DNA of 64,000 bases from a virus. Below the pieces are notes generated by a model, which made no database searches, was not told the DNA's origin, and was given only the letters and a program-made list of their open reading frames with translations. Of the stretch, positions 45,391-54,251 are shown piece by piece. The stretch lies in the IMG/VR virus record IMGVR_UViG_3300025648_000015, positions 1 through 64,000 of that record. The stretch is one strand, 5' to 3'. A program made the translations under genes and the position numbers. Positions within the stretch are counted from its first letter, which is position 1, and the number at the start of each line of letters is the position of its first letter.

Positions 45391-45800
45391 ATCCGTATGT
45401 GATCGAGAATAGTGAGATTGCCAATCTTACTGGTGTTTTTACCAGAGGCAACCTCAATGTAGTACAACAACAAATCCTTGTAACGCATACTATCCGTAAA
45501 CGTAGACAAGAAAATGAGTTAGAAGAACTTCGTTTTGAACAGAATCTGTTTATAAACAACCCAGAGTTCCATAGCATTTACATGAAGAAAAAACAAGAAG
45601 AGGAAGAGATGGGCGATGTCGTCTGGCTTACTCCTCAAAGTATTGAAGAACAACGTGAGCTCGATAAGGTATTCGCAGAAATGGCAAAACCTCAACAAAG
45701 AACACCTGAAGAAATCGCCGCTGACGCAGCTTTTGTCGAACAAATGACTTTAAACAACCCATTTGATGGCATAGATATAGACGAGATAGGAGGTGATTAA
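45378..45800 (+). CDS. Tail assembly chaperone, -1 frame extension
   Basis: This is the second part of the frameshifted product: 140 residues in the -1 frame, RWEVDPYVIENSEIAN onward, fused to 172 residues upstream for a total of 312. Independent initiation at the GTG at 45399 would give 133 residues, but no ribosome binding site supports it. The extension is highly charged and helical (IRKRRQENELEELRFEQNL). It ends on the tape measure start. Confidence 0.75.
   Translation, partial: RWEVDPYVIENSEIANLTGVFTRGNLNVVQQQILVTHTIRKRRQENELEELRFEQNLFINNPEFHSIYMKKKQEEEEMGDVVWLTPQSIEEQRELDKVFAEMAKPQQRTPEEIAADAAFVEQMTLNNPFDGIDIDEIGGD
45411..45431 (+). other. Hairpin downstream of slippery site
   Basis: AGTGAGATT (45411-45419) pairs with AATCTTACT (45423-45431) with one G-U and a three-base loop. 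It begins 32 bases after the slippery heptamer, further than the usual 5-9 bases for a stimulator. It may help stall ribosomes or be incidental. Confidence 0.35.
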
Positions 45801-48217
45801 TGGCTACAGGTGATCCACTTGAGATACCGGTAAATTTTCAAGATAATACCGGTTCTACAGTACAAGGTTTTCAACAACTCGCTTCTGTAACAAAACAAAT
45901 ACGTGACGACGTAGAAGCCATTGATACCGCTATTTCTGGCGTTACTGATCGTGCAGACAAACTAAGAGGTTATTTCCAAGAAAACTTAGATGTTGTTACT
46001 GGAATTAAATCTATTTTAGAGATTGTATCAACACAAGCACAAGCTAACCAAGCTACATTTAGCAACCTTGTAATGCAATTGCAAGAAATGATGAATAGCG
46101 CAAGAGGCCTCGGCGGCAATGCCAATATGGGTCAAGCTATGCAGATGCTTGGTTTTGGTGGTAACACTGGTGCTGGTTACTTTGGTAACACTGGTTCTGG
46201 TGGATATAGTCAAAGCATCACTTCATCCGTAGACTTTTCTACTGACCCTAACGTACAAAGAACTTCCATTAATAACAGATTCGCTGGTAAGTCTAGAGAC
46301 TTTAGCGATCTTATGTCAGGAATATCTGGTGGCAATGGCAATAATATAGTACCACCAAACGCACCTCCATCTGGTGGATATGACGAAGAAGACGATGGTA
46401 GAAAAAGAGTCTTTGGCAATGCTCTAAGCCAAATAATTTCACCTACAGTTAATAATCAAGTGCCTAACGATTCTTTGCAAACAAGGCTTCAAGCGCAACT
46501 TAAAAATAATTATTCAAATATTGCTGATAGCATTATTGCTCAAAAAAAAGAAGGCAGAGCAGCAGAAGTTGCCTACAGACAATCTACTAATTTAATTACT
46601 AGAACACTTGGAAATAGAGCTGGTAGCTTTTACAAAAGTGTTCTTGGTAATCTTGGTATTGATAGAGAAACACTTAGACAAGCTCAAGCTGAAGCTAAAT
46701 ATGAAAATGTTCTTGATGCAAATGGTAACCCAACGTATTATCCTGGTAGTACCATACCAATTCAACAACGCACAAGCGAAATCGTTTCCGGTGGCACTGA
46801 AGATAAAATGCTTAAAATTGCTGACCACATTACAAGCATATTTGGATCTAAACTATTAACAAAATTTACTGAATTTGCTGGCTATGCAAATATTGCATCC
46901 GGAATTTACGGGGGTGCCGTTGCTATTGCTAACCAAGCACGACAAATTACTGGTTTTGCCCAAGCACAAGGACAAAACGTTGGTCAAGTAGATTATGGAC
47001 GTAGCGCTGGACAAGCCCTTAGTGCTTTTGTACAATCTGGATTTAATCTTAATCCATCTTTCAGTATGGCCGATGTTATGCAAGCTCAAAACAATGCTCA
47101 AGCTCTTGGTCTAAGAGGCGGAAACATACAACAATATGTTAATAATGCTTTGCAATTTAAGACACAATATGGTTTAAATGCACAACAAACTCAACAAATC
47201 ATTGGTGGTGGTTTAGCTGCCGGTGTAAACATGGGCGATACTGCTAACGCTTTTGCTTATGTACGTCAACTTGAAAATAATACTCAAACAAGTACAGCAT
47301 ATGGTAATCAAGCTTTTATGACTGGAATGTCTCAATATGCTGCTGGAGGAGCTACCGGCGTTGTAGCTGCGCAACTAGGTGCACAAGCTGCTCAATTTGG
47401 TGCAGGAAACTTTGTTTTGCAAGCACAAGGTGCAACTGGTACAGAGTTGTTAGGAACACAATTAGGCAATGCTTTGATGGCGCAAGCTCTTGGTACAAGT
47501 TACATGGGTCTATATGCAACAGAACGTAAATCTACTTCAGCACAATTGCAGACTGCTACATATACTTCTGATGAACAAATCCTACATTGGGCACAAATTG
47601 ATACAACAACTGATTATCAAGGTAGCCAAAAAAAGTTTGATGATAAAAACGCTGGTCAATATATGATCTTATCTGCTATCATGAGTCAACCTTCAATGGG
47701 TTCTGCTATAAATAAACAAGGTGACACACCACAACACGCAGGTAATTGGGCATGGGGCGTTGTAAAACAAGTACAAACTGCAAAAAAATATGGTGCACCT
47801 GTCGCATTCACTGATGCTACTGCTAGCGGTAATGTAAAGAAAATAGTTGATCAGACAAATCAAGCTGCTCCAGGCGGACAGCTTCGTATTAGAGGTGCTA
47901 GTTCAGAATATGTTTTTAAACAAGAACAAGAACATGCTCTAGAAGCACTTAATAAAGTAACTCAAGGTACAATCAATGTGCCAAAATCTGTTTACCAAGA
48001 AGCTTATAATGCCTATCAATCAGGAGATTATACGACTGCTACACAAGATATTTATGGATATAAAGCACCAAGCAATAACAATAATGCATCAACATCACAT
48101 GTTAGCCTTAGTTTTAATCCATCTACTGCACAAGCTCTTAGCTTTTCTATGCAAAACAATGCAGCTGGTTATACTACTGGCACTATACCACTTACTAAAA
48201 TACCAAAACATTTATGA
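45800..48217 (+). CDS. Tape measure protein
   Basis: An 805-residue protein with GGAGGTGATT upstream. Helical with coiled-coil-like N-terminus, then Gln/Asn/Gly-rich body and a hydrophobic segment around residues 355-385 (TKFTEFAGYANIASGIYGG). Position right after the chaperone pair and before hub genes fixes the assignment; it sets tail length. At the rule of about 0.15 nm per residue the tail would be close to 120 nm. No lysozyme or peptidase motif is visible inside. Confidence 0.8.
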   Translation: MATGDPLEIPVNFQDNTGSTVQGFQQLASVTKQIRDDVEAIDTAISGVTDRADKLRGYFQENLDVVTGIKSILEIVSTQAQANQATFSNLVMQLQEMMNSARGLGGNANMGQAMQMLGFGGNTGAGYFGNTGSGGYSQSITSSVDFSTDPNVQRTSINNRFAGKSRDFSDLMSGISGGNGNNIVPPNAPPSGGYDEEDDGRKRVFGNALSQIISPTVNNQVPNDSLQTRLQAQLKNNYSNIADSIIAQKKEGRAAEVAYRQSTNLITRTLGNRAGSFYKSVLGNLGIDRETLRQAQAEAKYENVLDANGNPTYYPGSTIPIQQRTSEIVSGGTEDKMLKIADHITSIFGSKLLTKFTEFAGYANIASGIYGGAVAIANQARQITGFAQAQGQNVGQVDYGRSAGQALSAFVQSGFNLNPSFSMADVMQAQNNAQALGLRGGNIQQYVNNALQFKTQYGLNAQQTQQIIGGGLAAGVNMGDTANAFAYVRQLENNTQTSTAYGNQAFMTGMSQYAAGGATGVVAAQLGAQAAQFGAGNFVLQAQGATGTELLGTQLGNALMAQALGTSYMGLYATERKSTSAQLQTATYTSDEQILHWAQIDTTTDYQGSQKKFDDKNAGQYMILSAIMSQPSMGSAINKQGDTPQHAGNWAWGVVKQVQTAKKYGAPVAFTDATASGNVKKIVDQTNQAAPGGQLRIRGASSEYVFKQEQEHALEALNKVTQGTINVPKSVYQEAYNAYQSGDYTTATQDIYGYKAPSNNNNASTSHVSLSFNPSTAQALSFSMQNNAAGYTTGTIPLTKIPKHL

Positions 48218-48223
48218 TAAATT

Positions 48224-48844
48224 ATGGCAGTTAATATCGTAGGAGGCAGTCAAAACTCATTAGACCAACCATTGTTGGTTAGTTCTGCCACGATCAAAGA
48301 CAATTATACTGGTAAAACTTATACTTTCCCTTTTAATGTTAATTCGTTAAATTGGTCGTACCAAGTAAACTCACAAAGCTACGATACTATTGGTGGCCGT
48401 GTAACTCAAATATTATCTGTAAGAATTAATACTATGCAAGTGCAAGGTGATGCTGGCAGTAGAGGCACTCTTATGGAATTATATGAAATCTTTAAAACTG
48501 TACAAGATAGCCAAAACCAGTCTAAAAAACCTATGACTTTTAGTATTCCTAGTAGAAATTTATCTTTTATGGTATTTTTACAAAACTTTCAAATGGGTTG
48601 GGATATCACTACAGTAACTTACCCATACTATCTTACTTTTGAAGTGCAACAAGATCTTACAAAAGTTGTTACGCAAAGCGCCACTTTAAAAGCTCTCAAT
48701 AGTTATTCAGCAACCGCTGGTGGCATTGGGTTTAATGAATTATGGACTGGTCTTAGCACAATTTCTCAAAGTACAAAAACCGCAAATATTCTTCAAGCAT
48801 TGGAAAACTCTAATGCTTCTCAACTTTTTACAACTGGTAGTTAA
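48224..48844 (+). CDS. Probable baseplate/tail-end protein
   Basis: A 206-residue protein. It has beta and helical content with FPFNVNSLNWSYQVNSQSY near residue 30 and a later hydrophobic segment FMVFLQNFQMGWDITT. Proteins of this type sit between the tape measure and hub in large contractile phages. A similar order is seen in the protein encoded at 49023, so they may be paralogs. Confidence 0.55.
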   Translation: MAVNIVGGSQNSLDQPLLVSSATIKDNYTGKTYTFPFNVNSLNWSYQVNSQSYDTIGGRVTQILSVRINTMQVQGDAGSRGTLMELYEIFKTVQDSQNQSKKPMTFSIPSRNLSFMVFLQNFQMGWDITTVTYPYYLTFEVQQDLTKVVTQSATLKALNSYSATAGGIGFNELWTGLSTISQSTKTANILQALENSNASQLFTTGS

Positions 48845-48846
48845 TT

Positions 48847-49044
48847 ATGGATAATAATACAAACATAAACAATGTTGAAGGTATGTATTCTGCTAATTGT
48901 AGGATATCAACACCTATTCTTTATCCACAAGCTAACGTAAAAAGTTTTAATGGATTTGCATGGAGTAATAGTATGGGGATGATACACGAAACATCTCCTA
49001 TAGTAGATGAAGGTTGGCAGCAATGGCTGGGAACGCAACAATAA
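48847..49044 (+). CDS. Small hypothetical protein
   Basis: A 65-residue protein that starts two bases after the previous stop and overlaps the next gene by 22 bases. It contains NCRISTPILYPQANVKSF and a Trp-rich tail. The compact overlap with flanking tail genes suggests a real small protein. Role unknown. Confidence 0.5.
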   Translation: MDNNTNINNVEGMYSANCRISTPILYPQANVKSFNGFAWSNSMGMIHETSPIVDEGWQQWLGTQQ

Positions 49045-49718
49045 CATTATTTGATGGTAAAAAATTAACTACATTTGAAGTATGGTTGCAAAGCATTAGT
49101 ACTAGTTCAACTAATCAATTTTTAACACAACAAACACGAGACGGGATATCTTGGCTCCCTATTAGACGTGCTGAAATGTTTGCTAATTTTACAATTGTTT
49201 GGTCATTGGTTAGTCTTAAGCCAAAAGGTACCGAACCAGATCTTGGTTTTGAAGATATTGATCCTACTGATGGTTTTTCAAAATTAAACAAATTTCAAGA
49301 TGCTATCAATGCTCATCAAATAGCTTATGTTAATGGTACGACTGCAGCAACAATGGAATTAAATTATTACAATAATTCTGATCCAACTTTACCTACATAT
49401 AATACTATTATTAGCAAGAACCCTTTACAACCGCTAAAATATAATGGTTGGATACAAATTGTAGAAAAACAATTTGTACGTTTTAAAAGTTATTTTGTTA
49501 CTAATTATACTATGAATATCTTAACAAAAAATATTGCAAACACCCCTTCATCTTCTTTGGAAGCTGGTTCTAAGATTACATATGCACCTTCTGCTTATGA
49601 TCAAGAAGCATACGGTGCTAGTTGGGTCGATCTTTATGCTACTGGCATTGTACAAGGAGCAATTAATACAAAAGCAAGTAGCATTAATAGTCAAAACGGT
49701 GGAGTGCCAAGCGCATGA
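49023..49718 (+). CDS. Probable baseplate/tail-end protein
   Basis: The ATG at 49023 gives 231 residues; an in-frame TTG at 49014 is also possible. The segment ISWLPIRRAEMFANFTIVWSLVSLK and a C-terminal YTMNILTKNIANTP suggest beta-hub or tail-end folds. It overlaps the hub gene by four bases (ATGA). Likely paralog of the 48224 product. Function inferred. Confidence 0.55.
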   Translation: MAGNATITLFDGKKLTTFEVWLQSISTSSTNQFLTQQTRDGISWLPIRRAEMFANFTIVWSLVSLKPKGTEPDLGFEDIDPTDGFSKLNKFQDAINAHQIAYVNGTTAATMELNYYNNSDPTLPTYNTIISKNPLQPLKYNGWIQIVEKQFVRFKSYFVTNYTMNILTKNIANTPSSSLEAGSKITYAPSAYDQEAYGASWVDLYATGIVQGAINTKASSINSQNGGVPSA

Positions 49719-52501
49719 GTATTGAAACTGGTCAATCCGGAACTTTCTTTTATACTCCTGATATTAGTGTTGTTGTTAATACTAGTTCAGGGCCTGTAGA
49801 TATATCAGCAGATGTTGTTGACTTTAATTTACAAAGACAAATTAATGCCGTAAGTACTTTTACTTGTACCCTTAATAACCCAGGGTTTAAATATAACTAT
49901 GATGGTGGTTCTACACCTATATCAACCATGGATCGTATTGTAGTGTTCTTAAAAAGAACTAGTTACGTACAAGTATTTACTGGTTTTGTAACATATGCAC
50001 CCCTTGTAACTTTAATTCCTACTCCAATCCAGATCCAAGCTACTTGTACGCTTAGAATATTGCAATCAACTTACTGGGATGACACGCTTATCCAATTTCA
50101 AAATCTTCTTCTTAACTATATGGACTCTGCTGCTCAAAGCAGCAACAGCACACTTAATGACGGTGGTATTGCGCAAGCAGTCGTCAATGTCCTTTATAAC
50201 GTATGCAACTGGAATCCAAATAATATCCACATCCAAGGTATTCCAAATAGCTTTATTAATTTTACAGCGCAAGTATATAGTAATTTGATTAGTTCAGCAA
50301 ATGGACTAGACCAGAACTCTGTGCAAGAATTAAGTAAAATTATTAGTGCTGCTGGTGTTTCTAGTGGGCAAAATGCAGTAACAACTAATTCTGCAGGCGT
50401 TGAAACACTTACAAACAACCAAGCACCTGATGGTGGTATTGGTACTAAAATTTCTGTTAGCCAAGCAAAACCATTTATTACAACAGGAATTGGTGGGAAT
50501 CCAGCTTATTTCCCAGGGCCTAACTCAATGAACCCAGTTAATTCTTCATTGATTACTGAAGACATTTATTATTGTTCAGCCCCATTTTCTTATTTAAATC
50601 TACAAAACCAAACTGAAATTAATAATGCCAAAACTTGGTTGGCACAAAACCACGTTACGGGTAAAAACGATGGAAGACTTTTACTATTAATCAATCAAAG
50701 ATATAATAAAGTTGTTGCTGTAAGAACAACTAGTGTTCCACAAAAAACTACAGGAAAAAACAACCAAGCAATTGTTGATAAAAGTGTTGATTATTTTCAA
50801 GTACACCCTGGTGTAATAGCATATCTTACAAATAACGCAAACGATCCTAAATCGTATGACCCTAAAAATGCTACAAGCAGTATGTACTCAGAAGTTACTT
50901 ACTTATGGGCAGATCAAACTGTAGTTAACGTTGGTCCACAGAATGGTCTTAATTCAAATCTTATTCAAACAAATGCTAGTGTTAATTCTCAAGATGTATT
51001 AAACAATACAGCAATCGTTAATTCAGTTATTAGTAATATGAGAACTCAAGTTGGTCATACTAAATATGTTTATGGTGGCAGAACTCCAGGGGTTGGTTTT
51101 GATTGTTCTGGTCTGGTTCAATGGGCATGGAATACAGAATTTAAAAAAAGAAACGTCAATGCTTCATTGAATGCTAATACAAATTCTCAATTTGGTTCTC
51201 TTGCGCCGAGTGACAAACAAATGGTCAACGGTCCAGTTCCTTTAAACAACCAAATTTTAGGAACATATTTTGGTGTGAATGCGCAACCACAAGCTGGTGA
51301 TGCTTTGTATTTTTATAATATGCCAAAAGCAGGTGGAGATAATACACCACCACCGAACCACGTGGCAACATTAAGCATTGACTTTGGTCAACCTGGACCA
51401 AATGGTGAAAAAGCTAACCCCGATCAAGGTTGGTACATTGCAGCACAAACAAGCTCAGGGCCATTAAAAGATCAAATTGTTGAACAACCAATATATTGGA
51501 GCCAAATTGTTGGCGGTTATAATAATAAAAAAGCTCAAAGCAATGGTTCTATTTATTTAGGAGCTAGACGACCTTTGTCATTGTTTGGTGGCGCTACTAC
51601 AACTTTAAATTCAAATAGTTCAAACAATGGTAGTTATTATAATGCTAATGACCCATCACAAAGGTCTGCTTTAAACCTTACCAACGCTTTTAATACTCTT
51701 TTTCAAGCTCCACAATTTGACGTAAGAGCAAGTGTTATCCAAGGTTCACCAAGAGCGTTTTTACTTGATAACCCAGTAATGCAAGACATTACACAAATTA
51801 TGGGTGCTGGTCTTCGTCTATACCAAAGTGCGCCAAATGGTGACTTTGTTGCCTGGTTCCCTGATTACTATGGTATTTATGGCACTGATCCAGTTATGGA
51901 TATTAGCCCAGTAGAAATTATGGATTTCCAAATTTATCATGATGACAACCAATTAGCTACTCACGTAGGTGTCATCGGTGATACTACCGGTATTGGTCAA
52001 CAAGTTAGTTTCCAAGATTATATTACAACAAATGGTATTGTTAGCATCCAAGATACAAGCACTATGGAAATTTTGTTTGGTACTTATTTGGTTCAAAACA
52101 ATACTAATAACAATACTACAGGAAATACTCCAACATCTACTAACTTAAAAAATGTCCTTACATTTTTGAATAGATATGGTATGCGACCAATGGTCCAAGA
52201 GCAAAGTGTTATTCACAGTCATGCTATTGAATATTTATATGCTTTACAACAATTTATGCTTCAATGGGTTAACCAATTTGTTAGCACTGTCCAACTTACA
52301 TTTATGCCTGAACTTTATCCAGGTATGAGAATAAAGATAAACATGGATCAAAATAACGTTTATCATTTTTATGTAATGGGTGTTACTCACCAGGGTAGCC
52401 GTTCTGGTGGATTTACTACACAAGTACAATTAACTGCTCCTATGAAGGGTAATAAGATTCTTCACTATGGGCTTGATCTAGTGCCGAATGTAATATCATG
52501 A
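49715..52501 (+). CDS. Baseplate hub with internal NlpC/P60 domain
   Basis: A 928-residue protein. The N-terminal 150 residues (VVNTSSGPVDISADVVDF...) and the C-terminal 250 resemble phage hub/tail-tip beta folds. In the middle, about residues 450-640, there is an NlpC/P60-type domain with C464 in GFDCSGLVQWAW and H549 in PNHVATLS. This would cut host cell-wall peptides during injection. Such a fused hub peptidase is common in phages of Gram-positive hosts. ATGA coupling to the previous gene. Confidence 0.8.
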   Translation: MSIETGQSGTFFYTPDISVVVNTSSGPVDISADVVDFNLQRQINAVSTFTCTLNNPGFKYNYDGGSTPISTMDRIVVFLKRTSYVQVFTGFVTYAPLVTLIPTPIQIQATCTLRILQSTYWDDTLIQFQNLLLNYMDSAAQSSNSTLNDGGIAQAVVNVLYNVCNWNPNNIHIQGIPNSFINFTAQVYSNLISSANGLDQNSVQELSKIISAAGVSSGQNAVTTNSAGVETLTNNQAPDGGIGTKISVSQAKPFITTGIGGNPAYFPGPNSMNPVNSSLITEDIYYCSAPFSYLNLQNQTEINNAKTWLAQNHVTGKNDGRLLLLINQRYNKVVAVRTTSVPQKTTGKNNQAIVDKSVDYFQVHPGVIAYLTNNANDPKSYDPKNATSSMYSEVTYLWADQTVVNVGPQNGLNSNLIQTNASVNSQDVLNNTAIVNSVISNMRTQVGHTKYVYGGRTPGVGFDCSGLVQWAWNTEFKKRNVNASLNANTNSQFGSLAPSDKQMVNGPVPLNNQILGTYFGVNAQPQAGDALYFYNMPKAGGDNTPPPNHVATLSIDFGQPGPNGEKANPDQGWYIAAQTSSGPLKDQIVEQPIYWSQIVGGYNNKKAQSNGSIYLGARRPLSLFGGATTTLNSNSSNNGSYYNANDPSQRSALNLTNAFNTLFQAPQFDVRASVIQGSPRAFLLDNPVMQDITQIMGAGLRLYQSAPNGDFVAWFPDYYGIYGTDPVMDISPVEIMDFQIYHDDNQLATHVGVIGDTTGIGQQVSFQDYITTNGIVSIQDTSTMEILFGTYLVQNNTNNNTTGNTPTSTNLKNVLTFLNRYGMRPMVQEQSVIHSHAIEYLYALQQFMLQWVNQFVSTVQLTFMPELYPGMRIKINMDQNNVYHFYVMGVTHQGSRSGGFTTQVQLTAPMKGNKILHYGLDLVPNVIS

Positions 52502-53766
52502 GTGTTACAGGAAATCCATATGATAAAAAAATGGGCGTTATTAAAGTACGCCTTACATCACTTCCACAACTTCATCCTTTTAGCCTAGCAAACAATGCTG
52601 CACAAAATTATTATTGTCTAGCTTTAGACACAAAAGGTTTTCAAGTTGAAATCGATCTCCAAGCTATGCCACCAGGAGTTACACTTGCTCAATTACAACC
52701 TAACCAAGTTTGGTGGGTAGAAAAAAGAACAACATTATATAGGTTATATCTATACGGTGGCATATTTGATAGCACAAAAAATCAAGTAGTTAGTACAACA
52801 CCTCTACCGAGCAGTGCAGCAACAGGAGGAGTACCTGCAGGAACGCTTCTTGATTTTGCTGGCCCTGTTGCACCATCTGGGTATCTTCTATGTGATGGAT
52901 CTAGTTATTCTACAACTACATATAGTGGTCTATTCAATGCCATTAGTTATACATGGGGTGGAACTGGATCTAGTTTTAACGTACCTGATCTTAGAGGTCG
53001 TACAACGATTGGTGCAGGCAGTGGTACAGGGCTTACCCTTAGAGCTTTAGCTACTTATAGCGGTGAAGAAACTCACGTATTGGTATCTGGAGAAACTCCT
53101 TTAGTAGCTCACTCCCATGGATTCTCAGTGCCTGCACAAACAGGCCTTACAACTAGTACAGGAACTAGCAATACTGTCAGTTTGAATACAGCCGGTGGAT
53201 CTACTGGTTCAGGATCTACAGGAACTGGTACTACCAATTCAACTACTACTGTGGCAGGTAGTGCTAGTATTAGTTCTGGTACTACAGGAACCGGTACTGC
53301 TAATATTAGTGCTAGTACAAGTGTAAGTATAACAGATCCTGGTCACACACATAGTGCTGGATCTTATGCTTTTATGGTATACAACACTACTGGTGGTGGA
53401 AACCTTTATGGTACCGGAACCCCTAGTAACCACTTTGGTACTGCTAACCCAACTCAATCTGCAACAACAGGTATTACTTCTAGTGCTACTACTTCTGGTA
53501 GTGACTCTGGTCACACTCACAGTCTATCTGGTGTTAGTGTTAGCATCCCTTCACTCACCGTTAATGGTGCTACTATACCTGCACTTTCGATTCCATCTCT
53601 TTCTATTGCTTCTCAAGCAGTTACCGGTAGCGTATCTATTCCTGGTCTTGCTTTTACAGTGCCTGCCCAAACGGGGCTTACAACCAGCGGAAACACCGCT
53701 ACAACAGCTTCTGGCCACAATAATATGCAGCCATATGCCGTAGTTACCAAGATCATCAAGTATTGA
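52498..53766 (+). CDS. Tail collar domain protein
   Basis: A 422-residue protein overlapping the hub gene by four bases. The N-terminal 100 residues look like an OB-type hub component. From about residue 114 it has GTLLDFAGPVAPSGYLLCDGS and FNVPDLRGRTTIGAGSG, the hallmark of the phage tail collar domain, followed by a Ser/Thr/Gly-rich beta region with HSHG/GHTHS motifs that can bind metal in collar tips. It is probably a baseplate tip or short fibre. Confidence 0.75.
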   Translation: MSVTGNPYDKKMGVIKVRLTSLPQLHPFSLANNAAQNYYCLALDTKGFQVEIDLQAMPPGVTLAQLQPNQVWWVEKRTTLYRLYLYGGIFDSTKNQVVSTTPLPSSAATGGVPAGTLLDFAGPVAPSGYLLCDGSSYSTTTYSGLFNAISYTWGGTGSSFNVPDLRGRTTIGAGSGTGLTLRALATYSGEETHVLVSGETPLVAHSHGFSVPAQTGLTTSTGTSNTVSLNTAGGSTGSGSTGTGTTNSTTTVAGSASISSGTTGTGTANISASTSVSITDPGHTHSAGSYAFMVYNTTGGGNLYGTGTPSNHFGTANPTQSATTGITSSATTSGSDSGHTHSLSGVSVSIPSLTVNGATIPALSIPSLSIASQAVTGSVSIPGLAFTVPAQTGLTTSGNTATTASGHNNMQPYAVVTKIIKY

Positions 53767-53798
53767 TGTATAAAAAGCCCTATTTTGCCTAAGATACT

Positions 53799-54251
53799 AT
53801 GAAGACTATAACAGTTAGCAACGGTGATATTAAACTTAGTACAGGAAAAATACAGTTTTCCACAGGTAATGCTAAGTTAGTACAAGACATATCTTTATGG
53901 CTAAAAGAACCCATTGGCACTGGATTCACCACGCCTAACTTTGGTAGCCTATTGCCACAATTGGTTGGTGGGACACAATCTGCATCAACCATTAGTACAG
54001 TAACAAACGAAATCATTCGCGTATTACAACTATACCAGGGTCAACAAGCATTATATCTACAACAAGCACAAAATACAGCACAGCTTGCCAACTGGAATAA
54101 AAGTGAAATTATACAAAACATTGTATCGGTAAATGTATCGATACAGAATACAACAATATTTGCCGCTATTGCTTTAAACACTTTGAATAACAATACGGTA
54201 AATCTTAATCTGACGATCAATAGCAACGGAGTGAATATAACTAATGGCTGA
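53799..54251 (+). CDS. gp25-like baseplate wedge protein
   Basis: A 150-residue protein. Its fold order (KTITVSNGDIKL, LVQDISLWLKEPIGTGFTTPNFGSLLPQLVGG) matches the gp25/W family that forms part of the baseplate wedge. It overlaps the J-like gene by eight bases, in the classic order W then J. No lysozyme catalytic triad is visible. Confidence 0.75.
   Translation: MKTITVSNGDIKLSTGKIQFSTGNAKLVQDISLWLKEPIGTGFTTPNFGSLLPQLVGGTQSASTISTVTNEIIRVLQLYQGQQALYLQQAQNTAQLANWNKSEIIQNIVSVNVSIQNTTIFAAIALNTLNNNTVNLNLTINSNGVNITNG

Noticed and set aside
45399-45800. Independent gene starting at GTG 45399
   Set aside because: No ribosome binding site, and the frame is open back to the slippery heptamer, so it is better read as the frameshift extension.
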